A DNA stretch of 64,000 bases, taken from contig CAJTSM010000002.1 of assembly GCA_910578935.1 (NCBI GenBank), forward strand, positions 62,001-126,000, in the 5' to 3' direction. This document shows positions 42,089 through 50,657 of this stretch, piece by piece. The translations under genes and the position numbers were made by a program. The DNA comes from an uncultured Oscillibacter sp. Its GTDB lineage: Bacteria > Bacillota > Clostridia > Oscillospirales > Oscillospiraceae. Below the pieces are notes generated by a model. It did not search any database. It saw only the letters and a list, made by a program, of their open reading frames with translations, and was not told where the DNA came from. Within the stretch, counting starts at the first letter, position 1, and the number at the start of each line of letters is the position of its first letter.

Positions 42089-44296
42089 ATGGACATGAAA
42101 ATTGCCCTGGCGGGCAACCCCAACTGCGGCAAGACCACGTTGTTCAACGCCCTCACCGGCTCCAGCCAGTATGTGGGCAATTGGCCCGGCGTCACCGTGG
42201 AGAAGAAGGAAGGACGGCTGAAAGGACACAAGGATGTCATCATCCAGGACCTGCCCGGCATCTACTCCCTGTCCCCCTATACTCTGGAGGAAGTGGTAGC
42301 TCGGAGCTATCTGGTGAACGAGAAGCCCGACGCCATCCTCAACATCGTGGACGGGACCAATATCGAGCGGAACCTCTATCTTACTACCCAGCTGATGGAA
42401 CTGGGCCTCCCTGTGGTGGTAGCGGTGAACATGATCGACCTGGTGCGGAAAAACGGCGACGCCATTGACCTTGCCAGGCTGGGCAAGGCGTTGGGCTGTG
42501 AAGTAGTGGAAATGTCCGCCCTCAAGGGGGAGGGCGGCATGGCCGCCGCGGAAAAGGCCCTGGCGCTGGCGCAGAGAAGACAGGCCGGGGAGCTGTCCCA
42601 TGTGTTCACCGGCAGTGTGGAACACGCCCTGGCCCACATCGAGGAGTCCATCCAGGGCACGGTATCGGAGGGCTACCTCCGCTGGTACGCCATTAAGATT
42701 TTCGAGCGGGACGAAAAGGTCCTGGAGGAACTGAACCTCTCCGCCGGTTTGAAAGCTCATCTGGAACAGCATATCGCCGACTGCGAGAAGGAATTGGACG
42801 ACGACGCGGAAAGCATCATCACCAATCAGCGGTATTCCTACATCAGCTCCGTCGTGACAAAGGCCGTGAAAAAGAAAGCGGCAAAGGGAAGCCTGTCCGT
42901 CTCCGACAAGATCGACCAAATTGTCACGAACCGCGTTCTGGCCCTGCCAATCTTCGCCGCGGTCATGTTCTGCATCTATGCCATTGCCATGGGCGGCTGG
43001 GCGATCTCCATCGGCACCATGGGCACCGACTGGGCCAATGACGTCCTCTTTGGCGAGTGGGTCCCCAGCCTGTTTGACACCATCCTGAGCGCCCTCCACG
43101 TGGCCGAGGGCGGCTGGCTCTACGGGCTGATTCAGGACGGCATCGTGGCCGGCGTGGGGGCCGTGCTGGGCTTCGTGCCCCAAATGCTGGTGCTGTTCTT
43201 CCTGCTGGCCATCCTGGAGGACGTGGGCTACATGGCCCGGGTGGCCTTCATCATGGACCGGCTCTTCCGCCGCTTCGGCCTCTCCGGCAAGAGCTTCATC
43301 CCCATGCTGGTGGCCACCGGCTGCGGCGTGCCCGGCATCATGGCCTCCCGGACCATCGAGCAGGACCGGGACCGGAAAATGACCATCATGACCACCGGCT
43401 TCATCCCCTGCGGAGCCAAAATGCCTATTATCGGGCTGTTCGCCGGGGCGGTGTTCGGTGAGTCTCCCTGGGTCGCCACCTCCGCATTCTTCACCGGCAT
43501 CGCCGCCGTGGTGATCTCCGGCATCATGCTGAAAAAATTCAAGGCCTTTGCCGGGGAGCCCGCCCCCTTTGTCATGGAACTGCCTGCCTACCACGCCCCC
43601 TCCATGGGCAACGTGCTCCGGGCCACCTGGGAGCGGGGCTGGAGCTTCATCAAGCGGGCCGGAACCGTCATCCTCCTGAGTTCCATCATTCTCTGGTTCC
43701 TCATGGGCTACGGCGTTGTGGACGGGGTGTTCCAGGCCGTAGAGGATCACAACGACTCTCTGCTGGCCGCCGCCGGCAGCGGCATCGCTGTGATCTTCGC
43801 CCCGCTGGGCTGGGTGGGCGATATGGCCTGGAAGGCCACTACCGCCACCTTCACCGGACTGATCGCCAAGGAGGAGGTTGTCAACTTCTTCGGCGTGGCC
43901 TACCACTACGCCGGGGATGCGGACCTGATGGAGGACGCCAGCGGCATCTATGCCGCCGTAGGCGCGGACTTCGGCGCGATGGCCGCCTACTCCTTCATGA
44001 TCTTCAACCTCCTGTGCGCCCCCTGCTTTGCCGCCATGGGCGCTATCAAGCGGGAGATGAACAACGTCAAGTGGACGGCGGCGGCGATTGGATACATGTG
44101 CGGCTTCGCCTACGTGGTGAGTCTGATTGTCTTCCAGTTGGGGGGCCTTGTCACCGGCGAAGCGGTGTTCGGAATCGGAACGGTTGCAGCTCTGGTCCTG
44201 CTGGCGGGAATCCTGTACCTGCTGTTCCGCAGGGGCTATCAGGGCGAGGAACACACCCGGCGGCTGACTTCCGTGGCCGCTGCCGCCGTAAAGTAA
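42089..44296 (+). CDS. feoB: Ferrous iron transporter FeoB
   Basis: 735-residue GTPase-coupled Fe2+ importer of the cytoplasmic membrane. The N-terminal G domain has GNPNCGKTTLFNAL, DLPGIYSLSPYTLEE and NMIDLV. The membrane part carries the two Gate motifs, with LFFLLAILEDVGYMARVAFIMDR and TGCGVPGIMASRTI. AAAGGAGA stands 8 bases before ATG 42089. It follows two feoA genes and precedes a Cys-rich peptide gene by 24 bases, a complete clostridial feo operon under three putative metalloregulator boxes. Confidence 0.96.
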   Translation: MDMKIALAGNPNCGKTTLFNALTGSSQYVGNWPGVTVEKKEGRLKGHKDVIIQDLPGIYSLSPYTLEEVVARSYLVNEKPDAILNIVDGTNIERNLYLTTQLMELGLPVVVAVNMIDLVRKNGDAIDLARLGKALGCEVVEMSALKGEGGMAAAEKALALAQRRQAGELSHVFTGSVEHALAHIEESIQGTVSEGYLRWYAIKIFERDEKVLEELNLSAGLKAHLEQHIADCEKELDDDAESIITNQRYSYISSVVTKAVKKKAAKGSLSVSDKIDQIVTNRVLALPIFAAVMFCIYAIAMGGWAISIGTMGTDWANDVLFGEWVPSLFDTILSALHVAEGGWLYGLIQDGIVAGVGAVLGFVPQMLVLFFLLAILEDVGYMARVAFIMDRLFRRFGLSGKSFIPMLVATGCGVPGIMASRTIEQDRDRKMTIMTTGFIPCGAKMPIIGLFAGAVFGESPWVATSAFFTGIAAVVISGIMLKKFKAFAGEPAPFVMELPAYHAPSMGNVLRATWERGWSFIKRAGTVILLSSIILWFLMGYGVVDGVFQAVEDHNDSLLAAAGSGIAVIFAPLGWVGDMAWKATTATFTGLIAKEEVVNFFGVAYHYAGDADLMEDASGIYAAVGADFGAMAAYSFMIFNLLCAPCFAAMGAIKREMNNVKWTAAAIGYMCGFAYVVSLIVFQLGGLVTGEAVFGIGTVAALVLLAGILYLLFRRGYQGEEHTRRLTSVAAAAVK

Positions 44297-44320
44297 CGGA
44301 TTGGAAAGGAGTGATTGACT

Positions 44321-44461
44321 ATGCCCGTAATCTTGGGAAACCTCATCGTAATTGCCGCGCTGATTGCCGTTATGGCTTTGGCCGTCCGGTCCCTGTGGAA
44401 ATCCCGCAGGTCCGGCGGAGGCTGTAACGGCGACTGCGGGAACTGCCGCGGCTGTCACTAA
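44321..44461 (+). CDS. FeoB-associated Cys-rich membrane peptide, 46 aa
   Basis: Short gene 24 bases after feoB. One N-terminal transmembrane helix (LGNLIVIAALIAVMALAV) is followed by a basic turn and a cysteine-rich tail, Cys35, Cys39, Cys42, Cys45 (CNGDCGNCRGC). This is the pattern of the FeoB-associated Cys-rich proteins found after feoB in Firmicutes. GGAG lies 11 bases before ATG. It may hand over or bind ferrous iron; the function is not proven. Confidence 0.88.
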   Translation: MPVILGNLIVIAALIAVMALAVRSLWKSRRSGGGCNGDCGNCRGCH

Positions 44462-45009
44462 AACTCCCCATCCCCGGCAAGGGGGGAGATGGTTCTCACC
44501 GGCAAACCCGCTAAGGGCCATCCAAGCAGCAAAACGCAGGGAGAAGGCATGGCAGCGGAAACTGCGCATGCCTCCTCCTTCATTACTTTGGGGAACGGCT
44601 CTAATTGCCGGAATCCCAACCGCGGCACTTTCCGGCGGTCTGTATGCCGGGATCGCGCAGGCCGGGCGCGGAGAAACAGCACGCTGCCAAAACTTTGAAC
44701 CGCGCAAAAGCGCCCGCCGCTGAAAGGATGGGTATTCATCGGATATGGAACCGCCGGGGCGGGAACAATATGGGAAAACCGGCCGGCAAAAGGCCCTCCG
44801 CGGTGCATGGGCGTGATTGGCGCGGGGCTTCCGGCTATGGAACCCGGCCTTGCGGAAGAAGAAACCGGGGAATATATCCGGCGGCTGGCAATGAATCTGC
44901 GGACCATTGCCGGGACCGGCCGGAAATACCGGCGGAACCGGAATTTATGGCCGCGCAGGCGGCCCGGCGGGCACTTCGTGCCGCCGTTTGATTTGGAGGC
45001 GGGAATGCT
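44462..45009. other. 548-base region between feo and the ZIP gene, no firm gene
   Basis: No start/stop pair with clear coding character. One frame (44699 onward, after a TGA at 44696) reads KGWVFIGYGTAGAGTIW, then EEETGEYIRRLAMNLRTIAG with coding-like codon choice, and runs into the ZIP start region in another frame. This could be a decayed gene or chance. An opposite-strand frame across the same bases looks like a shadow. It begins with a short AACTCCCC.../GGGGGGAG hairpin that may end the feo transcript. Confidence 0.35.
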
Positions 45010-45792
45010 GTGCCAATGGAAGTTACGAAAGAAATCCTGCTCCCTTTTGTGGGGACAACTGTAGGCGCGGCCTGTGTTTTTATCATGCGCGGCCCACTCC
45101 ACAAGAAGGTGCAGAGGGCCTTGACCGGCTTTGCGGCGGGCGTCATGACGGCGGCATCCGTCTGGAGCCTGCTGATTCCCGCTATGGAGCAGGCGGGGGC
45201 TATGGGCCGGTGGGCGTTCCTCCCGGCGGTCACAGGATTTTGGCTGGGCGTCCTGTTCCTGCTGCTATTGGACCGGACGATTCCCCACCTGCACCAGAAC
45301 AGCGAACAGCCGGAAGGCCCCCGTACCCGGCTGAAACGGGCGGCCATGCTGGCGCTGGCCGTCACCCTCCACAACATTCCGGAGGGCATGGCGGTGGGCG
45401 TGGTGCTGGCGGGCCGGATGTCTGAAAACAGCGGCATTACCGCCACCGGTACGCTGGCTCTTTCCACCGGCATTGCCCTTCAGAATCTTCCGGAAGGCGC
45501 GATTATCTCTATGCCCCTCCAGGCGGAGGGGATTGGAAAAGGACGGGCGTTTCTCTACGGAGTCCTATCGGGCGCCGCAGAGCCCCTGGCGGCGATCCTG
45601 ACCATGTTGATGGCAGGGCGGGTCCTGCCGGCGCTGCCCTATCTGCTCAGTTTTGCGGCGGGCGCCATGATCTATGTGGTGGTGGAGGAGCTGATCCCGG
45701 AGGCATCCGCCGGGGAACACTCCAACCTGGGCACGCTGTTCTTCGCGGCGGGATTTACCGTCATGCTGGCGTTGGATACGGCCTTGGGGTAA
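45010..45792 (+). CDS. ZIP-family metal transporter
   Basis: 260-residue divalent-metal importer. Metal-site helices carry TLHNIPEGMAVGVVLAG and ALQNLPEGAIISMPL; a histidine-containing loop (TIPHLHQNSEQPEGP) separates helices 3 and 4. GTG 45010 is the first start in frame, with GGAGG 11 bases upstream. Being next to feo suggests uptake of iron, zinc or manganese; the metal is not defined by sequence. Confidence 0.9.
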   Translation: MPMEVTKEILLPFVGTTVGAACVFIMRGPLHKKVQRALTGFAAGVMTAASVWSLLIPAMEQAGAMGRWAFLPAVTGFWLGVLFLLLLDRTIPHLHQNSEQPEGPRTRLKRAAMLALAVTLHNIPEGMAVGVVLAGRMSENSGITATGTLALSTGIALQNLPEGAIISMPLQAEGIGKGRAFLYGVLSGAAEPLAAILTMLMAGRVLPALPYLLSFAAGAMIYVVVEELIPEASAGEHSNLGTLFFAAGFTVMLALDTALG

Positions 45793-45795
45793 AAT

Positions 45796-45935
45796 AGGAT
45801 TTGACAAATCCCGTCCTTTCCGCCGCTCTATGTTAAATTTTCTTTCCAGGCGGCAGCCCGCCTTCGAAAACTTGCCTTGATTGGCCAAAACATCCCTCAC
45901 CAACGGGCATTCCTCCGTTGTTCAAACAAGACATA
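45796..45935. repeat. Diverged family A repeat between ZIP and pyk
   Basis: Contains TTCCAGGCGGCAGCCCGCCTTCG and ends TTGTTCAAACAAGACATA, matching 22608-22794 and 37131-37290 in part. Confidence 0.5.
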
Positions 45936-45938
45936 GAA

Positions 45939-45982
45939 GGCGTCTCCAAACTCCCGTACGGTCTTGGGAGTTTGGAGACGCC
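45939..45982. terminator. Large hairpin after pyk
   Basis: 17-bp perfect stem GGCGTCTCCAAACTCCC/GGGAGTTTGGAGACGCC with a 10-base loop between convergent ZIP and pyk. T content beyond the stem is poor on both strands. Confidence 0.6.
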
Positions 45983-46036
45983 CTCTGGGCCGCCGTCCCT
46001 GCGCAGGGCGGCGTTCAACCGGTTTGCACGCGGGCT

Positions 46037-47473
46037 TTAAAGCCCGCTGTCCTCAATCACCTGCGCCTTGATGAGATTGGTGGAGCCGCTCTTCCCCAGG
46101 GGCACCCCGGCGGTGATGACCACCGTGTCCCCGGGCTGAACCAATCCCTCCTTCACCGCCACCTCGGCGGAGAGGGAAAAAATCCGGTCCGTGGAGTTGA
46201 CCTCCCCCGTCAGGAAGGGAATGACCCCCCAGCAGATGGAAAGCTGCCGCCGGGTCTTCTCCTGCATGGTCAGCGCCGCCACCGGGCAGGCGGGGCGGAA
46301 ACGGCAGATCATCCGGGCCGTGCGCCCGGAACTGCTGGCCGCCAGGATCGCCGTGGCGTTCAAATCCCGGGCGGTGAGGCAGCAGGTGTGGGTAATGGCG
46401 TCGTTGATGTTGTTGGAGATCGTAACCACCAGCTGTTTCTGGAAACGCTTCCAGTAATCGATGGACGCCTCCGCCTCCGTAACGATCTCCAGCATGGCGC
46501 TGAGGGCCTCGATCGGATACTTGCCCCCGGCGGTTTCCCCGGAGAGCATGACGCAGCTGGTGCCGTCGTACACGGCGTTGGCCACGTCGGAAACCTCCGC
46601 CCGGGTGGGGCGGGGATTGCGCATCATGGAGTCCAGCATCTGGGTGGCCGTGATCACCGGCTTGCCCGCCTGGAGCCCTTTGCGGATCATCTGTTTCTGA
46701 AGGGCGGGAACCTTAGCGGCGGGAATCTCCACGCCCAGGTCGCCCCGGGCCACCATTACCCCGTCTGCGGCGGCCAGGATGCCGTCCAGGTTGTCGATGC
46801 CCTCCTGGTTCTCAATTTTCGCAATGATTTTCACACCGTCCCCGCCGCAGTCGTGAAGCACCTGCCGGACGGCCTCCACGTCGGCGGCCCGGCGGACAAA
46901 GGAGGCGGCGATGAAGTCAAAGTCGTTCTCCACACCGAAGCGGATGTCCGCCACATCCTTTTCCGTCAGGGCGGGGAGCTGAATGTGGGCTCCGGGAATG
47001 TTGATGGACTTATTGGCGGAGAGCACGCCCCCGTTTTCCACCTCACAGATAATTTCGCCGCCCCGGATCTCCTTGACCCGCATGGCAACCAGTCCGTCGT
47101 CAATGAGAATCTCCTGACCGGGAACCACCTCTTCATTCAGCTTGGAATAGGTAACGGAAACCCGGGAGGCGTCCCCCGGGACGTCGTCCACGGTGAGGGT
47201 GAACGCCGCCCCGGCGGCGAGCTCCACGGTCTTCGTCTCAAAGCTCTTGATGCGGATCTCCGGGCCCTTGGTGTCCAGAATCGTCGCCACGGGAGAGCCC
47301 ATTCGGTCCCGGACGGCCTTCAGCCGGTTCAGCCGCTCCAGCTGCTCCGGGTGGCTGCCGTGGGAAAAGTTAAACCGGGCGCCGTTCATGCCGCCCTTAA
47401 TCAGGGCGACAATCATTTCCTCGCTGTCCACAGCGGGGCCCAGCGTACAAATAATCTTCGTTTTTCTCAGCAT
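46037..47473 (-). CDS. pyk: Pyruvate kinase
   Basis: Converts phosphoenolpyruvate and ADP to pyruvate and ATP in glycolysis; 478 residues. Conserved blocks: TKIICTLGPAVDSEE, NFSHGSHPEQ, LDTKGPEIR, IIAKIENQEGIDNLDGIL, VARGDLGVEIP and TATQMLDSM. The C-terminal allosteric domain is present; the extra phosphotransferase-like domain of some bacilli is absent. ATG 47473 has AGGAGG upstream. A cre-like box stands about 160-170 bases before the start. Confidence 0.96.
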   Translation of the reverse strand: MLRKTKIICTLGPAVDSEEMIVALIKGGMNGARFNFSHGSHPEQLERLNRLKAVRDRMGSPVATILDTKGPEIRIKSFETKTVELAAGAAFTLTVDDVPGDASRVSVTYSKLNEEVVPGQEILIDDGLVAMRVKEIRGGEIICEVENGGVLSANKSINIPGAHIQLPALTEKDVADIRFGVENDFDFIAASFVRRAADVEAVRQVLHDCGGDGVKIIAKIENQEGIDNLDGILAAADGVMVARGDLGVEIPAAKVPALQKQMIRKGLQAGKPVITATQMLDSMMRNPRPTRAEVSDVANAVYDGTSCVMLSGETAGGKYPIEALSAMLEIVTEAEASIDYWKRFQKQLVVTISNNINDAITHTCCLTARDLNATAILAASSSGRTARMICRFRPACPVAALTMQEKTRRQLSICWGVIPFLTGEVNSTDRIFSLSAEVAVKEGLVQPGDTVVITAGVPLGKSGSTNLIKAQVIEDSGL

Positions 47474-47632
47474 ATGAAATTCCTCCTGTACGCTCCCTCC
47501 TGGGGGGAGCTGGAAACCAACAATGAACGCTTCCTATGGAGTTTTATTATACAGGAGTCTTTCCTTTTTGGGTAGGTTAGAATTTCATAAATTTTGCGTA
47601 ATCGTTTAGCCTGGTATCTGTGGAAGTGCTTT

Positions 47633-47646
47633 CGCAAGCGTTTGCA
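47633..47646. promoter_or_regulatory. Possible cre (CcpA-type) box upstream of pyk
   Basis: TGCAAACGCTTGCG on the minus strand fits the LacI/CcpA operator pattern with a central CG. It lies between the XRE gene stop and the pyk promoter region (TATAAT on the minus strand near 47550). Confidence 0.4.
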
Positions 47647-47663
47647 ATCCCTCCCATCCCCCT

Positions 47664-47858
47664 TCAGCCCTCCCAGAACAGCTCGTCCAGGGTCTTTCCC
47701 AGGCGGCGGCAGATGGCGGTACAGAGCTTGATGGTGGGATTGTAGTCCCCTTTTTCGATGGCGTTGATGGTCTGGCGGGAAACCCCCACGGCGTCCGCCA
47801 GCTGCTGCTGACTCAGGTCCAAGGCGGCCCTGGCGGCCTTCATGCGGAGATTTTTCAT
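47664..47858 (-). CDS. XRE-family helix-turn-helix regulator, 64 aa
   Basis: Minimal Cro/XRE repressor: MKNLRMKAARAALDLSQQQLADAVGVSRQTINAIEKGDYNPTIKLCTAICRRLGKTLDELFW. This exact type (YgzD/YvaO-like) is usually encoded with a small membrane protein, as here: its start overlaps the stop of the preceding membrane-protein gene by 4 bases. It probably autoregulates the pair. Confidence 0.92.
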   Translation of the reverse strand: MKNLRMKAARAALDLSQQQLADAVGVSRQTINAIEKGDYNPTIKLCTAICRRLGKTLDELFWEG

Positions 47859-48379
47859 TCTTCCTCCTCCCCCCGGGAGCAGAGAAGGTGATTGACGATG
47901 TACACAATTAAAATGACCAGGGTGGCAACGCCGATGATGGGATTCACCGCCCAGAAGGTTAGAACGCCGTCCTCTATCAGATCACCGGAGACGGCGTGGG
48001 CGCCGCCAAAGCCCAGATTGATAAGGGTCAGCAGGGCGAACATGGTCATAACCACCCGGGGCTTTTCCCGGAGGCTCAGATAGGCATCCTTCAGAATGCA
48101 GGTGGTGGCAAAGACGCACAGGCTGACGGCCAGGCAGATCGTGATCCCCGTCAGCACGTCGCACCACCGGCCCAGGATCATGTCCGAAAGGGCGTAGACG
48201 TAGTCGGAGATGAGCAGGGTGAAAAAGCCGTACTGAAAAGCCTTGCCCCGGGCCAGCTCCTGCCGCTCGTCGAAGTGGCAGTCCAGGACCTTTTTCTTGA
48301 AAAGGAACGCCACGAAAATCAGCCCCGCGACGATGCCCGCGGCCAGACCCACCGCTATGCCGGCGTGATAGTGATCCAT
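47855..48379 (-). CDS. Membrane protein paired with the XRE regulator
   Basis: 174-residue integral membrane protein with about five helices (AVGLAAGIVAGLIFVAFLF; FQYGFFTLLISDYVYALSDMIL; TGITICLAVSLCVFATTCIL; VMTMFALLTLINLGFGG; IIGVATLVILIVYIVNHLL) and a cytoplasmic HFDERQELARGKAFQ motif after the first, a feature of membrane proteins partnered with small XRE regulators. ATG 48379 is preferred to an upstream start that lies in the promoter. Function unknown. Confidence 0.78.
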   Translation of the reverse strand: MDHYHAGIAVGLAAGIVAGLIFVAFLFKKKVLDCHFDERQELARGKAFQYGFFTLLISDYVYALSDMILGRWCDVLTGITICLAVSLCVFATTCILKDAYLSLREKPRVVMTMFALLTLINLGFGGAHAVSGDLIEDGVLTFWAVNPIIGVATLVILIVYIVNHLLCSRGEEEE

Positions 48380-48408
48380 AAATGATCCCCCTTGTGTTTG
48401 ATGGGGAC

Positions 48409-48437
48409 AGTGTAGCACTCGGGCGACTATTTGTCAA
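48409..48437 (-). promoter_or_regulatory. Promoter of the membrane protein/XRE pair
   Basis: Minus strand TTGACA, 17 bases, TACACT, 30 bases before ATG 48379. Confidence 0.8.
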
Positions 48438-48472
48438 GTATATTTTACAAAATGGAAAATAAAATTCCCGCC

Positions 48473-48592
48473 CAATGAAAGCCGGGCGGGGGACGGGCCG
48501 CCCAGGGGGGCGGCCCCTACGGATCCGCCGTTTGATGGAGCGCCGTGCAGGGGCCGCCGCCTTCGGCGGCCCGTTCCCCCCGAAGGCCCGCT
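48473..48592. repeat. GC-rich inverted repeats between the XRE pair and tepA
   Basis: Two short palindromes, GGGCCGCCCAGGGGGGCGGCCC and GGCCGCCGCCTTCGGCGGCC-type, similar in style to 13740-13800 and the ends of family E. They may serve as transcription ends; no gene seen. Confidence 0.5.
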
Positions 48593-48610
48593 TCCCTGTC
48601 GGTCCTTTCC

Positions 48611-49342
48611 TCAATCTCCGGAGCCCTTCCGCCTCCGCTTTTTCTTCCCGGCGTCAATCTCCCCGTAGAGCCAGCGGAGCCCGTCGGAGAGGCCGCCCAC
48701 CTCGTCGATGAGCCCCAGGCGGACGGCCTCCTCGCCGTAAATGACGCTGCCAACGTCGGCGGCCATATCGTCCTTCTGGAGCATCAGGTCCTGAAAGTCC
48801 CCGGCGGAGATGTGGCTGTGACCGGAGACAAAGGCCACGATCCGGTCCTGGAGCCGCTGGAAATAGCTGTAGGTCTGGGGGGCGGCGATGACGGTGCCGC
48901 TCATGCGGACGGGGTGGATCGTCATGGCGGCGGAGGGCACGGCGAAGCTCCGCCGGGCGGCCACGGCCAGGGGCACGCCGATGGAGTGGCTGCCCCCCAG
49001 GACGATGGAGACGGTGGGCTTGGTCATGCCGGCGATGAGCTCCGCGATGGCAAGGCCCGCCTCCACGTCCCCGCCCACGGTGTTGAGGAGGAAGAGGACC
49101 CCCGCCACCTCGCCGGACTCCTCCAGCTTGGCGAGCAGCGGGAGGACATGCTCGTACTTGGTGGTTTTCGTCCCGGAGGAGGCGGTGACGTGGCCCTCGA
49201 TCTGGCCGATGATGGTGAGACAGTAGATGTTCCCGTGGGGCGTGGCCGTCATGGCGGAGCCGAAGTCCAGGATGGACTGGACGTCTTCCTTCTGTGTATC
49301 TTCGGTTTGCTCCGCCTGGGTGGGCTTGGTGGATTTGGTCAT
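48611..49342 (-). CDS. ClpP-like protease TepA/YmfB type
   Basis: 243-residue serine protease of the ClpP/crotonase fold, TepA branch. Oxyanion motif LFLLNTVGGDVEAGLAIAELI near 95, catalytic Ser in VLGGSHSIGVPLAVAA near 135 and His in MTIHPVRMSGTV. TepA is a cytosolic protease linked to protein export or spore-protein turnover in bacilli. AGGAGG stands 9 bases before ATG 49342. The C terminus is very basic (GKKKRRRKG). The 184-base gap upstream contains TCTTAC-N6-GTAAGA. Confidence 0.86.
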   Translation of the reverse strand: MTKSTKPTQAEQTEDTQKEDVQSILDFGSAMTATPHGNIYCLTIIGQIEGHVTASSGTKTTKYEHVLPLLAKLEESGEVAGVLFLLNTVGGDVEAGLAIAELIAGMTKPTVSIVLGGSHSIGVPLAVAARRSFAVPSAAMTIHPVRMSGTVIAAPQTYSYFQRLQDRIVAFVSGHSHISAGDFQDLMLQKDDMAADVGSVIYGEEAVRLGLIDEVGGLSDGLRWLYGEIDAGKKKRRRKGSGD

Positions 49343-49526
49343 GGTGAGATACCTCCTTTTTGTGGAAGTAGCTTTTCCGGTTTTCTGGAAATTACCCGTC
49401 CCCGACGGGAATCTTACGGCATTGTAAGATGGGGGGGCCAAACTGTAAGGCAAATCGATGGCAGGGCCGCCGGGACTCCGCTATACTGGGTACAGTTCCA
49501 AGAGAACGGAAAGGGAGGAAAAAGAA

Positions 49527-49703
49527 ATGAAGGACATGATGAAGGGGATCGTAATCGCGCTCCTGGCGGTAGCGGTGGTCATCGCGGCGCAGACCGCGCT
49601 GAGCTTTGTGGTGGGCTTCCACACCGCCGAGCTGATTGGGGAAACAGCCCTGGGCGCGCTGTTTCTCTATGCCGTCATCCGGGCGGGCCGGAAGCGGCGG
49701 TAA
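49527..49703 (+). CDS. Small membrane protein, 58 aa
   Basis: 58-residue hydrophobic protein with one long or two short helices (GIVIALLAVAVVIAAQTALSFVVGF; TALGALFLYAVI) and a basic tail RAGRKRR. GGGAGG lies about 11 bases before ATG 49527 and a TATACT -10-like box at 49482-49487. No family recognised; a structural or regulatory membrane peptide is possible. Confidence 0.6.
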   Translation: MKDMMKGIVIALLAVAVVIAAQTALSFVVGFHTAELIGETALGALFLYAVIRAGRKRR

Positions 49704-49765
49704 CGGAGCCCCGCCTCTGCAAAGGCAATGGCCCGGTCAGGGGACCGGGCCCCACATCCAAAGCC

Positions 49766-49795
49766 TCCCTCCAGGGGGGCTTTTCTTTTCCCCTC
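49766..49795 (+). terminator. Terminator before proB
   Basis: AAGCCTCCCT/GGGGGGCTT hairpin followed by TTCTTTT, preceded by a GGCCCGGTC/GACCGGGCC hairpin (49729-49750). Confidence 0.65.
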
Positions 49796-49844
49796 CGCCG
49801 TGCTATACTGAGGGCAAATCATGCCCGTGGGGCGGGAGGAAATC

Positions 49845-50657
49845 GTGATCAGGAACAAACAACGTATCGTCGTCAAGGTGGGCACCTCCACCCTGACCCA
49901 CAGCTCCGGCAGCCTGGACCTGCGGAGCATGGAGAAGCTGGTCCGGGTGCTGGCGGACCTGAGCGGCAGCGGACGGGAGGTCATTCTGGTGACCTCCGGG
50001 GCCATTGCCGTGGGCACGGCCCGGATGGGCCTGGACGAGCGGCCCCGTGCCCTTCGGATGAAGCAGGCCGCCGCTGCCGTGGGCCAGTGCCGGATGATGC
50101 ACATCTATGACAAGCTCTTCTCCGAGTACAACTGCACCGTGGCCCAAATTCTCCTCACCGGGGAGGATGTGGAGGACCCCGTCCGGGCGGAGCATTTAAA
50201 GAACACCTTCGAGAGCCTCTTGGAGCTGGGGATCATCCCGGTGGTGAACGAGAACGACTCCGTCTCCTCCGCCGAGATCGAGACGGGGCACCACAAGGTC
50301 CTGGGGGACAACGACACGCTCTCCGCCATTGTGGCGGAGCTCTGCGGGGCGGATTTGCTGGTGCTTCTCAGCGACATCGACGGGCTCTATGACGCGGACC
50401 CCAAGCGGGAACCGGGGGCGAAGCTTCTTCACCAGGTGACGGACCTGACGCCGGAGATTCTGGAGATGGCCGGAGGCGCGGGCACCTGGCGGGGCACCGG
50501 CGGCATGGCGACGAAGCTCTCCGCCGCCAGAATCGCCATGGAGGCAGGCTGCGACATGGTCATCACCAATGGGGCCCGGCCTGAGGGGCTGTATGACATT
50601 GTGGAGGGCGAAGACATCGGGACCCGGTTTGTGGCCGGGAGAAAGGAAGGCGCGTGA
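49845..50657 (+). CDS. proB: Glutamate 5-kinase
   Basis: First enzyme of proline synthesis, phosphorylating glutamate; 270 residues, the short form without a PUA domain. Kinase blocks: RIVVKVGTSTLTHSSG, VTSGAIAVGTARMG, NENDSVSSAEIE, LGDNDTLSAIVAEL, LLSDIDGLYDADPK and GTGGMATKLSAARIA. GTG 49845 has GGGAGG 5 bases upstream; ATG 49821 lacks a site. It is coupled to proA, and proC follows, so the whole proline pathway is one operon. Confidence 0.95.
   Translation: MIRNKQRIVVKVGTSTLTHSSGSLDLRSMEKLVRVLADLSGSGREVILVTSGAIAVGTARMGLDERPRALRMKQAAAAVGQCRMMHIYDKLFSEYNCTVAQILLTGEDVEDPVRAEHLKNTFESLLELGIIPVVNENDSVSSAEIETGHHKVLGDNDTLSAIVAELCGADLLVLLSDIDGLYDADPKREPGAKLLHQVTDLTPEILEMAGGAGTWRGTGGMATKLSAARIAMEAGCDMVITNGARPEGLYDIVEGEDIGTRFVAGRKEGA

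Noticed and set aside
42053..44707. Very long minus-strand reading frame (884 codons) opposite feoB
   Set aside because: FeoB on the plus strand has every family motif. The opposite frame is open only because of GC-rich codon structure and its translation is rich in His/Gly/Gln without domain character.
44458..45102. 214-codon minus-strand frame between feo and ZIP
   Set aside because: Rich in Arg/Pro/Ser with no ribosome-binding site or recognisable domain; overlaps the ends of two good genes.
45881..47575. 564-codon plus-strand frame opposite pyk
   Set aside because: Shadow of pyruvate kinase, starting in a repeat.
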